A DNA stretch of 64,000 nt from Maricaulis sp965228215 (GTDB taxonomy: Bacteria; Pseudomonadota; Alphaproteobacteria; Caulobacterales; Maricaulaceae), in contig OZ245800.1 of the NCBI GenBank assembly GCA_965228215.1, positions 2,542,001 through 2,606,000 of the forward strand, in the 5' to 3' direction. Every line of letters starts with the position of its first letter. Position 1 is the first letter of the stretch. Under the pieces are notes generated by a model. It ran no database searches and had not been told where the DNA came from. It worked only from the letters and a program-made list of their open reading frames with translations. This document shows positions 24,482 through 32,677 of this stretch, piece after piece. The translations under genes were made by a program, and so were the position numbers.

Positions 24482-27460
24482 TCAGCCGCCGTCCTGGCTG
24501 CGCTGAGTCCAGCCGCAGGCATCGCAGGTTTGTCCGCGATCCGTATTCACCACGGTGAAATGACCGCATTCCGGACAGGGATCGCCGGAATACACGGTGA
24601 CATCCCGCGTCAGCGTGCGGCCAGCCGGGTTCGGGGCCTCGATCTGCAGCACGCCGGCCGTGGTGTCCGGTTCGCCATCCTCGCCCGCATTGGCGGCCTT
24701 TTTCGGGGCGTTGGAGAACATCAGGATATTGTCAGGCATCTGGCCGCGGCTGAAACCGCGCGAGATGAAGCGCGCAGCGTCTTCCTCGTGCAGTTTTTCC
24801 TGCTCTACTCCCTTGCCGATACCGCCCGGATCCGCCTTGTCCGGCGAGATCTCTGCCAGGTCGTCGCGTCCGAGATAGGACACGCCGAGCTCTCGGAAGA
24901 GATAGTCCAGGATGGACGTGGCGTGTTGGATGCTGTCATTGCCTTCAACGGGCCCGGCCGGTTCGAAACGGGTGAAGACGAAGGCGTCGACATATTCCTC
25001 CAGCGGCACGCCGTATTGCAGACCGATCGAGATCGCGATCGCGAAATTATTCATCAGCGAGCGGAAGGCGGCGCCTTCCTTGTGCATGTCGATGAAGATC
25101 TCGCCCAGTTCACCATCGTCGAATTCACCGGTGTGGAGATAAACCTTGTGTCCGCCCACCGTGGCTTTCTGGATATAGCCCTTGCGGCGATCCGGCAGTT
25201 TGCGGCGCGCGGCGGGACGTTCGACGACCCGCTCGACCGTACGCTCGACAACCCGTTCGGTCACCGGTTCGGCGGCGTAATCACCCTTGTCGAACTCGAT
25301 CGCCGGCAGAAGATCAAACAGGCCGGAACCGACACGCCGGATCTCCAGCGACCGCAGGCCGAGTTCGCTGGCCAGCTGCATCAATTCACCGACGTCATCG
25401 ATTGTGCTGTCGCCATCCAGTTCGATGCCGAGATGGCAGGCGCCATTGACCTGGCGCTCGATCTCCGAGGCCATCATCAGCTGGGATTGGGCGGAGACCG
25501 GAGCGAAGACATCGCACCATTCCGGAGGCAGGCCGGCAGCGTCGTGCAGCTGTGTCGTGCCCTGGGCATAACGGTCGGCCGCGTCGATATCGGCCTCGCT
25601 GAAGCCAAGCGCGCGGGCCAGGGATGCCCCTTCCGCCTCGATCACGCTTGAGGACAGGCCCAGCTGGTCACGGCAGACACGGTCGCCCAGCGTCCAGCGA
25701 TTGAGGGCAAAACGCACCGACGCCCCTTCGGCGATGGAATCCTCAAGCCTGTCCAGCGCGTCTTCCGGCACGCCCATTTCCTCGAGTGCCTCGTAGGACA
25801 GGCTGCCCGCGCCGCGCAGCGTCGCACGGCCGGCAGCATGATCCTCGGCAAGCTCGACCTGGCCGGCGCTCGCGCCCAGCCGGGCCAGGCCCTGGCGGAC
25901 ACTGTCTCGTAGCGTCTGGCCGGCCTCCTCGCCGCCAAGCCGCGTGGTCACTTGGCTCAGGGGCGTGATGCCCGGCGTCGCCGATTCCAGCAGTCCAGCG
26001 ATCAGCGGGCTGGGCGTATCACTGCCGACCTGCATGCCCGGACGCGAAAGCGCGGACCTGGGTTCGAACCGGTCGGAACTTTCCCGGATCAGGGACCGGA
26101 CACTGGCGAATTCTGACGGCAGATCTTCGAGATCGACTTCGGCGCCGAGTGCAGGAGCTTGCGCGCCAATCGCGCCGCTGGCCTCACGGAGCGCAAGTGC
26201 CGCCAGGCGGGAAATCCCGGCCATCACCGTTCGCGCCTTTGCGCTGTTGTAGGCGAGCCCCGACAGGGCCATCAGATCGGCGATACCAGTGAAGACAAAT
26301 GTGCCCGCCGAACTCGCGGTCTTCGGCGTGCTCAGGCAAAGGGCGGTCGACCAGAGCGCAATGGCCTCGGCGAGCAGATCGGCCCGGAAACCGGCCTCGT
26401 CATCCATGAAGGCCGGCAGGTTGAGATACAGCGAGGGCCCTGACGTATCGGGGGTCTCGTGGAAGGACAGCCGCGGTGCGCCGAAGCTCCACACCGAGCG
26501 TGCGATACTGGTCCAGTAATCGCGGGCACGGACGGTGCCGGCGTCCCGGGCAAAACTCCAGGAGCCGTCTTCAAGGACGGATCGTCCCAGCGCACCGGGA
26601 ATCTGAAGCAGGGCCTTGCGGCGATCCGCAGAGGGCGGTGTCAGTTCGGCGAGCGCCTCATCATCCGCACCCTGCCGGGCCAGGGCGAGCGCGCGTTCGA
26701 CGCTTTCCTCGGGTATGCCGTCACGCAAGGCCCGGCGCATCGCGCGGGCGAGGGCGGCATTGCGGCGCGGATCGAAGCGGTCGGCCTCATCTCCTGAACA
26801 GCGGCGGCAGGCCTCGGCGATCGCGGACAGGCGTTCGCGGGTAACACGGGCGCCGACATCGAGGATTGAATCCTTCAGGGCCGTTTCGGCGACCCGACGA
26901 AGTTTTGCGGGCGCGTCAGGCTGTTCGGCATCGATACGGGCGAGGGGCAGCCGGCTGGAGCCCGTTCCGGCCGTATCCGGCTTGATGGTGTCGCCGTAAG
27001 CCCAATCCGCGCCGCCCTCACGCCACAACATCTCGTCGGGCACGACATAGCGTCCCAGTAGGCTGGCGGAGAGTTCGTCGCGGAATGCCTTTGCGGCTTC
27101 AGTTGTCTCGAGCGCGCCATGACGGGCGACCGACCAGGTCAGTGATCCGGAGATGCGCGCGATCGCGGCATCCAGACCGGATTCCACCGCGCGGTTCTTG
27201 CCGGCGGCAATTCTCGGCAGGAGACCGCCATAGGGTTTCAGACCGGGCCGGGCCTGCGTCTTGGCCGGGCGCGGTTCGCCGAGCAGGTCGGCCAGTGCCA
27301 GGGCAGCACTGTCGGACCAGGTTTCCGGCACGGTGATCGCACGCGTTTCGGCAGCGTCGCCCAGGTCCTGGTCCGCGCCCACATCCAGCTCGCGCGCCTT
27401 CAGCGCATGCTGCTGGCCCGAAGCCGTCACGGCTTCCGTGAAGCGACGCGTAATATCCAT
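24482..27460 (-). CDS. Degenerate NrdJ homologue (B12-dependent ribonucleotide reductase-like, TSCPD domain), catalytic motifs lost
   Basis: A 992-residue relative of the class-II ribonucleotide reductase NrdJ. It starts MDITRRFTEA like NrdJ (a GTG 39 bases upstream is possible; AAAGGG precedes this ATG). Matching segments are CRRCSGDEADRFDPRRN, ARDYWTSIARSVW, NRWTLGDRVCRDQLGL and, nearly intact, the C-terminal 230 residues (RRKGYIQKATVGGHKVYL, FIDMHKEGAAFRSLMNN, FTRFEPAGPVEGNDSI). The end keeps four zinc/redox-type cysteines (CPEC ... CDAC). The active-site NPCSE motif, CNLAS, the PTGTI loop and the cobalamin/finger-loop block between about residues 155 and 205 are missing or replaced. It therefore cannot reduce nucleotides by the known mechanism; a regulatory or scaffold role is inference. 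No B12 riboswitch is seen. Confidence 0.85.
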   Translation of the reverse strand: MDITRRFTEAVTASGQQHALKARELDVGADQDLGDAAETRAITVPETWSDSAALALADLLGEPRPAKTQARPGLKPYGGLLPRIAAGKNRAVESGLDAAIARISGSLTWSVARHGALETTEAAKAFRDELSASLLGRYVVPDEMLWREGGADWAYGDTIKPDTAGTGSSRLPLARIDAEQPDAPAKLRRVAETALKDSILDVGARVTRERLSAIAEACRRCSGDEADRFDPRRNAALARAMRRALRDGIPEESVERALALARQGADDEALAELTPPSADRRKALLQIPGALGRSVLEDGSWSFARDAGTVRARDYWTSIARSVWSFGAPRLSFHETPDTSGPSLYLNLPAFMDDEAGFRADLLAEAIALWSTALCLSTPKTASSAGTFVFTGIADLMALSGLAYNSAKARTVMAGISRLAALALREASGAIGAQAPALGAEVDLEDLPSEFASVRSLIRESSDRFEPRSALSRPGMQVGSDTPSPLIAGLLESATPGITPLSQVTTRLGGEEAGQTLRDSVRQGLARLGASAGQVELAEDHAAGRATLRGAGSLSYEALEEMGVPEDALDRLEDSIAEGASVRFALNRWTLGDRVCRDQLGLSSSVIEAEGASLARALGFSEADIDAADRYAQGTTQLHDAAGLPPEWCDVFAPVSAQSQLMMASEIERQVNGACHLGIELDGDSTIDDVGELMQLASELGLRSLEIRRVGSGLFDLLPAIEFDKGDYAAEPVTERVVERTVERVVERPAARRKLPDRRKGYIQKATVGGHKVYLHTGEFDDGELGEIFIDMHKEGAAFRSLMNNFAIAISIGLQYGVPLEEYVDAFVFTRFEPAGPVEGNDSIQHATSILDYLFRELGVSYLGRDDLAEISPDKADPGGIGKGVEQEKLHEEDAARFISRGFSRGQMPDNILMFSNAPKKAANAGEDGEPDTTAGVLQIEAPNPAGRTLTRDVTVYSGDPCPECGHFTVVNTDRGQTCDACGWTQRSQDGG

Positions 27461-27612
27461 GTCCAGACCCTTTGCCGCCCGAATCGATTCGGGAATCACC
27501 TGAATCTATCGCGAGCCGGTACGGGTCTGAACCCCGCAGCGTTCGGTACTGGACCGGATGCACGACCACGCCTATACGGGGCAGGACGAAGCGCCCGAAA
27601 CGGAGTCGGACC

Positions 27613-28023
27613 ATGTTCGGATTCATCGCCAAAATCTTTGTCTGGTGGAAAGACGCCACGCCGGGAACCTTCCTGACGCTCGCCATGCGCGGCGGACAGA
27701 AAGTGGGCGAGGACGAGTTCGGCAATCGTTATTTCGAGGAAAAGGGCAATACCGGACCCGATGGCCGCAAGCGTCGCTGGGTGGTCTATAACGGTTATGC
27801 CGATGCCTCCCGCGTGCCCTCTGACTGGCATGGCTGGCTGCATCACACCTTCGATGAACCGCCGACGGAAGCGCCGCTCGAGCGCAAGGCCTGGGAAAAG
27901 GATCACCATCCCAATCTCACCGGCACTGTGCATGCCTATCGCCCGACCGGATCCCTGGCCAAGGCCGAGGATCGCCAGGCGAGTGCCGGCGATTATGAAT
28001 CCTGGTCTCCGGACAAGGCCTGA
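27613..28023 (+). CDS. NDUFA12-family protein (complex I accessory subunit)
   Basis: A 136-residue homologue of the mitochondrial complex-I subunit NDUFA12 (B17.2), found as an accessory subunit of NADH:quinone oxidoreductase in alphaproteobacteria. Typical motifs are FVWWKDATPGT, DEFGNRYFE, RRWVVYNG, DASRVPSDWHGWLHH and HHPNLTGT. The start MFGFIAK has GGAG 8 bases upstream; the frame runs 47 codons further left without similarity. It diverges from the NrdJ-like gene (152 bp between starts) and precedes DUF2155. Confidence 0.93.
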   Translation: MFGFIAKIFVWWKDATPGTFLTLAMRGGQKVGEDEFGNRYFEEKGNTGPDGRKRRWVVYNGYADASRVPSDWHGWLHHTFDEPPTEAPLERKAWEKDHHPNLTGTVHAYRPTGSLAKAEDRQASAGDYESWSPDKA

Positions 28024-28092
28024 CGATCAAAAATCGCCTGAGGCGGGAAGCGCCTCGACATGGCCGCAATCCAACGTCAGCGTGAGCAAATG

Positions 28093-28551
28093 ATGCGAAT
28101 TCTGTCTGCTTCCCTTATCGCCCTGGCTTGTGCGGCCGGCAGCCTGGCCCAGGACGAGACCACCACGGGTCAGTCCGTCAACGATCTCCTGCGCCGCGAT
28201 GATCCCGAAGCCACCGAGCGCGGTCCGCTGTCCAGCGAGCCTGGAACGACTGTCGTCCTGCGCGGTCTCGACAAGGTGACGGCCCGTACGCGTGATTTCG
28301 AGATCGCGATCGGCGAGAGCGTGGAATTCGGTGCCTTGACCATTTCGGCCCAGTATTGCCGCAAGCGCCCGCCGGAAGAGACCCCGGAGACCTATGCCTT
28401 CCTGCAGATCCTGGATCGCCGCACAGACGGTTTCGGCGTCGACACGGAAGGCGAGCAGATCTTCTCCGGCTGGATGTTCGCATCCCGGCCGGCCCAGAAC
28501 CCGCTGGAACATCCGGTCTATGATGTCTGGGTGATCGATTGCAGGGCGTAA
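28093..28551 (+). CDS. DUF2155 exported protein
   Basis: A 152-residue protein of the DUF2155 family, commonly encoded beside NDUFA12 and aat in alphaproteobacteria. Residues 1-19 form a signal peptide (MRILSASLIALACAAGSLAQ). The conserved core has LRGLDKVTARTRDFEI, CRKRPPEETPE, FSGWMFASRPAQNPLEHPVYDVWV and a final Cys, giving two conserved cysteines. A second ATG directly before (28090) is equally possible. Its last 34 bases overlap the converging aat gene. The biochemical role is not established to my knowledge. Confidence 0.87.
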   Translation: MRILSASLIALACAAGSLAQDETTTGQSVNDLLRRDDPEATERGPLSSEPGTTVVLRGLDKVTARTRDFEIAIGESVEFGALTISAQYCRKRPPEETPETYAFLQILDRRTDGFGVDTEGEQIFSGWMFASRPAQNPLEHPVYDVWVIDCRA

Positions 28552-29168
28552 TCGCCACTGAAACTGGGTGGCAATAGTCCGAAATCAGCTTTTGTTGCCA
28601 GCGCCTTGTGCAGGCGCTGCTTGTAGACGATCCGCGGAATTGTCAGCGCGCCGAACCGTTCGAGATGATCGGTCGTGAATTGCGTGTCGAGCAGCTGGAA
28701 ACCGCTGCGCCGCAGGCGGGCGATCAGGTGGACCAGCGCGACCTTGCTGGCGTCGGTTGCGCGCGAGAACATGCTCTCTCCGAAAAACGCGCCCCCCAGG
28801 GCGACGCCGTAGAGCCCGCCGACCAGTTCGCCATCGCGCCAGCATTCCACCGAATGGGCAAAGCCTTTCTCGAACAGGTCGAAATAGAGGCTCATGATGC
28901 CGTCATTGATCCAGGTCTCATCGCGGCCCGGACCCGGTTCCGCACACCCTGTCACAACAGCCTCGAACGCCCGGTCGGTCACGATCTCGAACGGATCGCG
29001 GCGAACGGTCTTGATGAGGCTGCGGGGGATGTGGAAATCGTCGAGCGGGAGAATGCCGCGTTCGTCGGGATCGAGCAGGAAGATGCGCGGATCATCGCGG
29101 CCTTCCGCCATGGGGAAGACGCCGCGAGCATAGCAGTCCAGGAGTTCTGCGGCTCCGAATCCGCGCAT
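28518..29168 (-). CDS. aat: Leucyl/phenylalanyl-tRNA-protein transferase
   Basis: The cytosolic enzyme that attaches Leu or Phe from tRNA to proteins with N-terminal Lys or Arg, creating N-degrons. Length (216) and motifs fit: LLDCYARGVFPMAEG, DPDERGILPL, AHSVECWRDGELVGGLYG and FFGESMFSR. It is the last gene of the minus-strand run aroQ-accB-accC-aat, 14 bases after accC. The products are substrates for ClpS, encoded in the same window at 50 kb. Confidence 0.96.
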   Translation of the reverse strand: MRGFGAAELLDCYARGVFPMAEGRDDPRIFLLDPDERGILPLDDFHIPRSLIKTVRRDPFEIVTDRAFEAVVTGCAEPGPGRDETWINDGIMSLYFDLFEKGFAHSVECWRDGELVGGLYGVALGGAFFGESMFSRATDASKVALVHLIARLRRSGFQLLDTQFTTDHLERFGALTIPRIVYKQRLHKALATKADFGLLPPSFSGDYALQSITQTS

Positions 29169-29182
29169 TTTATCCTTTCAGA

Positions 29183-30529
29183 TCAATCACTCCGCGCGGC
29201 CAGCCAATCTTCCAGCCAGCGGATGTGATAATCGCCGTTCACGAATTCCGGCTCTTCCAGCAGGTCCAGGAAGATCGGGATCGAGGTTTCAATTCCGCCG
29301 ACAACCATTTCTTCCAGCGAACGGCGCAGGCGAAGCAGGGCCTCGTCGCGCGTGCGGCCGTGGACGATCAGCTTGCCGATCAGGCTGTCATAGTAAGGCG
29401 GAATGGAATAGCCCGCGTAAAGGGCGGAATCGAGGCGAACGCCCAGACCGCCCGGAGCGTGGAATTCCGTGATCTTGCCCGGCGAGGGCGCGAAGGTCTT
29501 CGGGTTTTCCGCATTGATGCGGCACTCGATCGACCAGCCCCGGAACTTGATGTCGTCCTGGGTGATTTCCAGCGGCGCACCGTCGGCGACGCGGATCTGT
29601 TCGCGGACCAGGTCGATGCCGGTAATGGCTTCGGTGACCGGGTGTTCCACCTGCAGACGGGTGTTCATCTCGATGAAGTAGAACTCGCCGTCTTCCCAAA
29701 GGAATTCGATCGTTCCCACGCCGCGATAACCGATGGCACCAACGGCCTTGCGCACAACTTCACCGATCTCGGAGCGTTCCTCGGCGCTGAGCACGGGCGA
29801 GGGCGCTTCTTCGAGGATTTTCTGGTGACGGCGCTGCAGCGAACAGTCGCGCTCGCCCAGATGCACGACATTGCCATGCGTATCGGCGAGAACCTGGATC
29901 TCGATATGGCGCGGACGGCCGAGATATTTCTCGAGATAGACCGTGCCGTCGCCAAAGGCTGCGGCGGCCTCGGCAGACGCCGTTTCCATGGCTTCCTTCA
30001 GGTCGGCTGCGGTCTCGGCGACCTTCATTCCGCGACCGCCACCGCCGGAGGCGGCCTTCACGAGGACCGGGAAACCGATCTTGTCTGCGATCGGCTTGGC
30101 GTCCTCATAGGTCTCCACGCCGCCCTCGGACCCGGGAACCACCGGAATGCCGGCGTCCATGACGGTCTGCTTGGCGGAGATCTTGTCGCCCATGATGCGG
30201 ATATGCTCGGCCGTCGGGCCGATGAAGGCCAGGCCGTGGGCCTCGACGATCTCGGCGAAACGGGCGTTTTCCGAGAGGAAGCCGTAGCCGGGGTGGATCG
30301 CCTGGGCGCCGGTCACTTCGGCAGCCGCCACGATGGCCGGCACGTTGAGATAGGATTTGGCCGCGGCCGGCGGGCCCACGCAGACGCTTTCGTCGGCGAG
30401 GCGCACATGCATGGCGTCCTTGTCGGCTTCCGAGTGGATGGCCACCGTGCGGATACCCATCTCGCGGCAGGCGCGATGGACCCTCAGGGCAATTTCGCCG
30501 CGATTGGCGATCAGGATCTTGTCGAACAT
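29183..30529 (-). CDS. accC: Acetyl-CoA carboxylase, biotin carboxylase subunit
   Basis: The ATP-grasp enzyme that carboxylates biotin on AccB in the first step of fatty-acid synthesis. The 448 residues start MFDKILIANRGEIALRV. The ATP-binding Gly-rich loop KAASGGGGRGMK, the catalytic EMNTRLQVEHPVTE and the C-terminal ECRINAENP are all present. It follows accB by 27 bases. Confidence 0.98.
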   Translation of the reverse strand: MFDKILIANRGEIALRVHRACREMGIRTVAIHSEADKDAMHVRLADESVCVGPPAAAKSYLNVPAIVAAAEVTGAQAIHPGYGFLSENARFAEIVEAHGLAFIGPTAEHIRIMGDKISAKQTVMDAGIPVVPGSEGGVETYEDAKPIADKIGFPVLVKAASGGGGRGMKVAETAADLKEAMETASAEAAAAFGDGTVYLEKYLGRPRHIEIQVLADTHGNVVHLGERDCSLQRRHQKILEEAPSPVLSAEERSEIGEVVRKAVGAIGYRGVGTIEFLWEDGEFYFIEMNTRLQVEHPVTEAITGIDLVREQIRVADGAPLEITQDDIKFRGWSIECRINAENPKTFAPSPGKITEFHAPGGLGVRLDSALYAGYSIPPYYDSLIGKLIVHGRTRDEALLRLRRSLEEMVVGGIETSIPIFLDLLEEPEFVNGDYHIRWLEDWLAARSD

Positions 30530-30556
30530 GTCGGGCGCTCTCGCGTGGAGTGAGCG

Positions 30557-31060
30557 TTAGACGAGAATGAAGAGCGGTTCGCCGTATTCAACCGGCTGGC
30601 CGTCTTCAACGAGGATTTCCGCGATCTTGCCGCCCTTTTCGGCGGTGATCGGGTTGAAGGTCTTCATGGCTTCGACCAGCAGGATCGTGTCGCCCTGCTT
30701 GACCGTGTCGCCGACCTTCACGAAGGCGTCTGCATCCGGATTGGAGCGCAGATAGACCGTGCCGACCATCGGCGAGGTCACCACGCCCGGATGGGCACTC
30801 ATATCGGTGGCGTCCTGCGGAGCCGGGGTTTCCGGCGGAGCGGCCGGAGCCGGAGCTGCGACCGGGGCAGCTGCTGCGGGTGCGGCCATCGGCACGGTGG
30901 CCTGAACGACCGGCGCCGCCTGGATCTGGCGGGCGATGCGCAGTTTGAGTTCGCCGTGTTCAACCTCGATCTCGGACAGCTCGGTATCCCGCAGGATCTT
31001 CGCGAGATCGCGGACGAGCTTGGTATTGATCGGGGCACTGGCTTTGGAATCAGAACTCAT
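30557..31060 (-). CDS. accB: Acetyl-CoA carboxylase, biotin carboxyl carrier protein
   Basis: The 167-residue biotin carrier of acetyl-CoA carboxylase. An N-terminal helical part (1-45) is joined by a Pro/Ala-rich flexible linker (about 48-85) to the biotinyl domain (about 90-167). The biotin attachment site is Lys133 in VEAMKTFN. It lies 26 bases after aroQ and before accC, the usual alphaproteobacterial order. Confidence 0.97.
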   Translation of the reverse strand: MSSDSKASAPINTKLVRDLAKILRDTELSEIEVEHGELKLRIARQIQAAPVVQATVPMAAPAAAAPVAAPAPAAPPETPAPQDATDMSAHPGVVTSPMVGTVYLRSNPDADAFVKVGDTVKQGDTILLVEAMKTFNPITAEKGGKIAEILVEDGQPVEYGEPLFILV

Positions 31061-31085
31061 GATTGTCGGCCTTCTTGTGGATCCG

Positions 31086-31526
31086 TCAGGTGTTCAGGCA
31101 ATGGACTGCCGCATCGATACCCAGCAAATAACTGGCCACACCGAAACCGGTGATGCTGCCTTGGGCAGCTGATGCGATGTAGGAATGGTGTCGGAAGGGT
31201 TCTCGTGCGGCGGTCTGGCTGAGATGTATTTCAATGACCGGGGGTTCTATCGCGCGAACCGCGTCATGCAAAGCAATAGATGTATGCGTGTATGCACCCG
31301 GATTGATTACGACTGCACTCGCCTTTACGTGGGCGTCATGCAGCCAGTCGATCAATTGTCCCTCGTGATTGGACTGCAGGAATTCCACTGAATACCCGTG
31401 CCCGCCTGCATGGGCAGTGCATCTGTCCTTGATCTCGTCCAGCGTCAGGGCGCCATAGACCTCCGGCTCCCGGCTTCCCAGCAGGTTGAGATTCGGTCCG
31501 TTGAGGATGTAGATCGTTTTGCTCAT
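31086..31526 (-). CDS. aroQ: 3-dehydroquinate dehydratase, type II
   Basis: The dodecameric enzyme of the shikimate pathway that converts 3-dehydroquinate to 3-dehydroshikimate. The 146 residues start MSKTIYILNGPNLNLLG. The catalytic Tyr is in REPEVYG and the catalytic His in IEIHLS; NPGAYTHTSIAL and REPFRHHSY are also present. The Asn that normally follows IEVHLS is Gln here (HLSQ). Seven upstream codons are also open (MTLQSKA) but unlike the family. It heads the aroQ-accB-accC-aat run and diverges from thiS. Confidence 0.94.
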   Translation of the reverse strand: MSKTIYILNGPNLNLLGSREPEVYGALTLDEIKDRCTAHAGGHGYSVEFLQSNHEGQLIDWLHDAHVKASAVVINPGAYTHTSIALHDAVRAIEPPVIEIHLSQTAAREPFRHHSYIASAAQGSITGFGVASYLLGIDAAVHCLNT

Positions 31527-31598
31527 GGCCTTGCTTTGCAGCGTCAAAGGGTTTTACGACGTGACGGAACGACGACACAAGCAAAGTGAGCGCCTCTC

Positions 31599-31802
31599 GT
31601 GCTGCAACTGACAGTAAATGGTGAGAGCCGAACCGCAATCTCCGGTGCCAGCGTGGCCGATCTGCTCGGTGAGCTCGGCCTGGACAGTCGCAAGGTAGCG
31701 GTGGAACGCAATCTCGAAATCGTCGCCAAGTCGTCCTATGTCGAGACAAAATTGGAGAGCGGCGACCGAATCGAGATCGTCGCCTTCGTCGGAGGTGGAT
31801 GA
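31599..31802 (+). CDS. thiS: Thiamine biosynthesis sulfur carrier ThiS
   Basis: A 67-residue ubiquitin-fold protein that carries sulfur as a C-terminal thiocarboxylate to ThiG for thiazole synthesis. It starts with GTG and reads MLQLTVNGE. The core has VADLLGELGL and VAVERNLEIV, and the end is IVAFVGGG, with the terminal glycines needed for activation. thiG begins 1 base after its stop. I see no TPP riboswitch in the 72-bp upstream gap. Confidence 0.92.
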   Translation: MLQLTVNGESRTAISGASVADLLGELGLDSRKVAVERNLEIVAKSSYVETKLESGDRIEIVAFVGGG

Positions 31803-31803
31803 G

Positions 31804-32622
31804 ATGAGTGACATTCTGACCCTGAGCGATGCGATCGACGAGACCGTGGTCGAGGACAAGCCGCTGGTCGTGGCGGGCCGCGAACTGGGCTCGCGCCTGA
31901 TCATCGGGACGGGCAAGTACGAGACTTATGCCCAGAATGCGCGTGCGCTGGAGGCCTCGGGCGCCGAGATGATCACGGTTGCCGTGCGCCGGGTGAACCT
32001 GTCCAATCCGGACGAGGATCGTCTGGTCGATCACATCGATCCCGAGAAATACGTCTTCCTGCCCAATACCGCAGGCTGTTTCACCGGCGAGGATGCGATC
32101 CGCACGCTGCGACTGGCGCGCGAGGCCGGGGGCTGGAACCTGGTGAAGCTGGAAGTCCTGTCCGACCCGAAACACCTCTATCCGGATATGGCGGAAACAC
32201 TGCGCGCAGCAGAAATGCTGATCAAGGACGGGTTCGACGTGATGGTCTATTGCTCGGACGATCCGGTCTACGCCAAGCGCCTGGAAGAGATCGGCTGCTG
32301 TGCGATCATGCCGCTGGGCGCACCGATCGGATCGGGTCTCGGCATCCAGAACCCGGTCAATATCCGCCTCATCATCGAACAGACGGACGTACCCGTGATC
32401 GTTGATGCCGGTGTCGGCACGGCCTCGGACGCTGCCGTAGCGATGGAGCTGGGTTGCGACGGTGTGCTGATGAATACCGCGATCGCCGAAGCGAAGGATC
32501 CGATCCGCATGGCGAAGGCCATGAAACACGCAGTGATCGGCGGTCGCGAAGCCTATCTGGCCGGCCGCATGCCCAAGAAACGCTATGCCGATCCGTCCAG
32601 TCCGCTGAGTGGCCTGATCTAG
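31804..32622 (+). CDS. thiG: Thiazole synthase
   Basis: The TIM-barrel enzyme that joins deoxyxylulose phosphate, dehydroglycine and ThiS sulfur into the thiazole phosphate of thiamine. The 272 residues include SRLIIGTGKYETY, the Schiff-base lysine in LVKLEVLSD, AIMPLGAPIGSGLGI and the phosphate-binding GVGTASDAAVAMELG. The start ATG follows the thiS stop by one base; the open frame further upstream lies inside thiS. A terminator follows directly. Confidence 0.96.
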   Translation: MSDILTLSDAIDETVVEDKPLVVAGRELGSRLIIGTGKYETYAQNARALEASGAEMITVAVRRVNLSNPDEDRLVDHIDPEKYVFLPNTAGCFTGEDAIRTLRLAREAGGWNLVKLEVLSDPKHLYPDMAETLRAAEMLIKDGFDVMVYCSDDPVYAKRLEEIGCCAIMPLGAPIGSGLGIQNPVNIRLIIEQTDVPVIVDAGVGTASDAAVAMELGCDGVLMNTAIAEAKDPIRMAKAMKHAVIGGREAYLAGRMPKKRYADPSSPLSGLI

Positions 32623-32627
32623 ACATG

Positions 32628-32656
32628 AAAAAGCCCGGGCCAAGACCCGGGCTTTT
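32628..32656 (+). terminator. Terminator after thiG (bidirectional)
   Basis: A hairpin with arms AAGCCCGGG and CCCGGGCTT and a 6-base loop, with an A-run before and a T-run after. It can serve thiG and the converging DsbA-like gene. Confidence 0.92.
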
Positions 32657-32677
32657 CTCTTGGATCAGGTGTCGGCT

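Noticed and set aside
24530..25651. 373-codon plus-strand frame inside the NrdJ-like gene
   Set aside because: Antisense to the best-conserved part of the NrdJ homologue; no recognisable features.
26045..26070. GGTTCGAAC-like sequence suggesting a tRNA T-arm
   Set aside because: It lies within the NrdJ-like coding sequence, and no acceptor stem or anticodon arm can be drawn around it.
27461..27612. Possible cobalamin riboswitch before the NrdJ-like gene
   Set aside because: Only 152 bp are shared with a divergent gene, and no B12-box was found; this fits a protein that no longer uses B12.
31527..31598. Possible TPP riboswitch before thiS
   Set aside because: The gap is only 72 bp, and the conserved CUGAGA and ACCUGA cores are absent.
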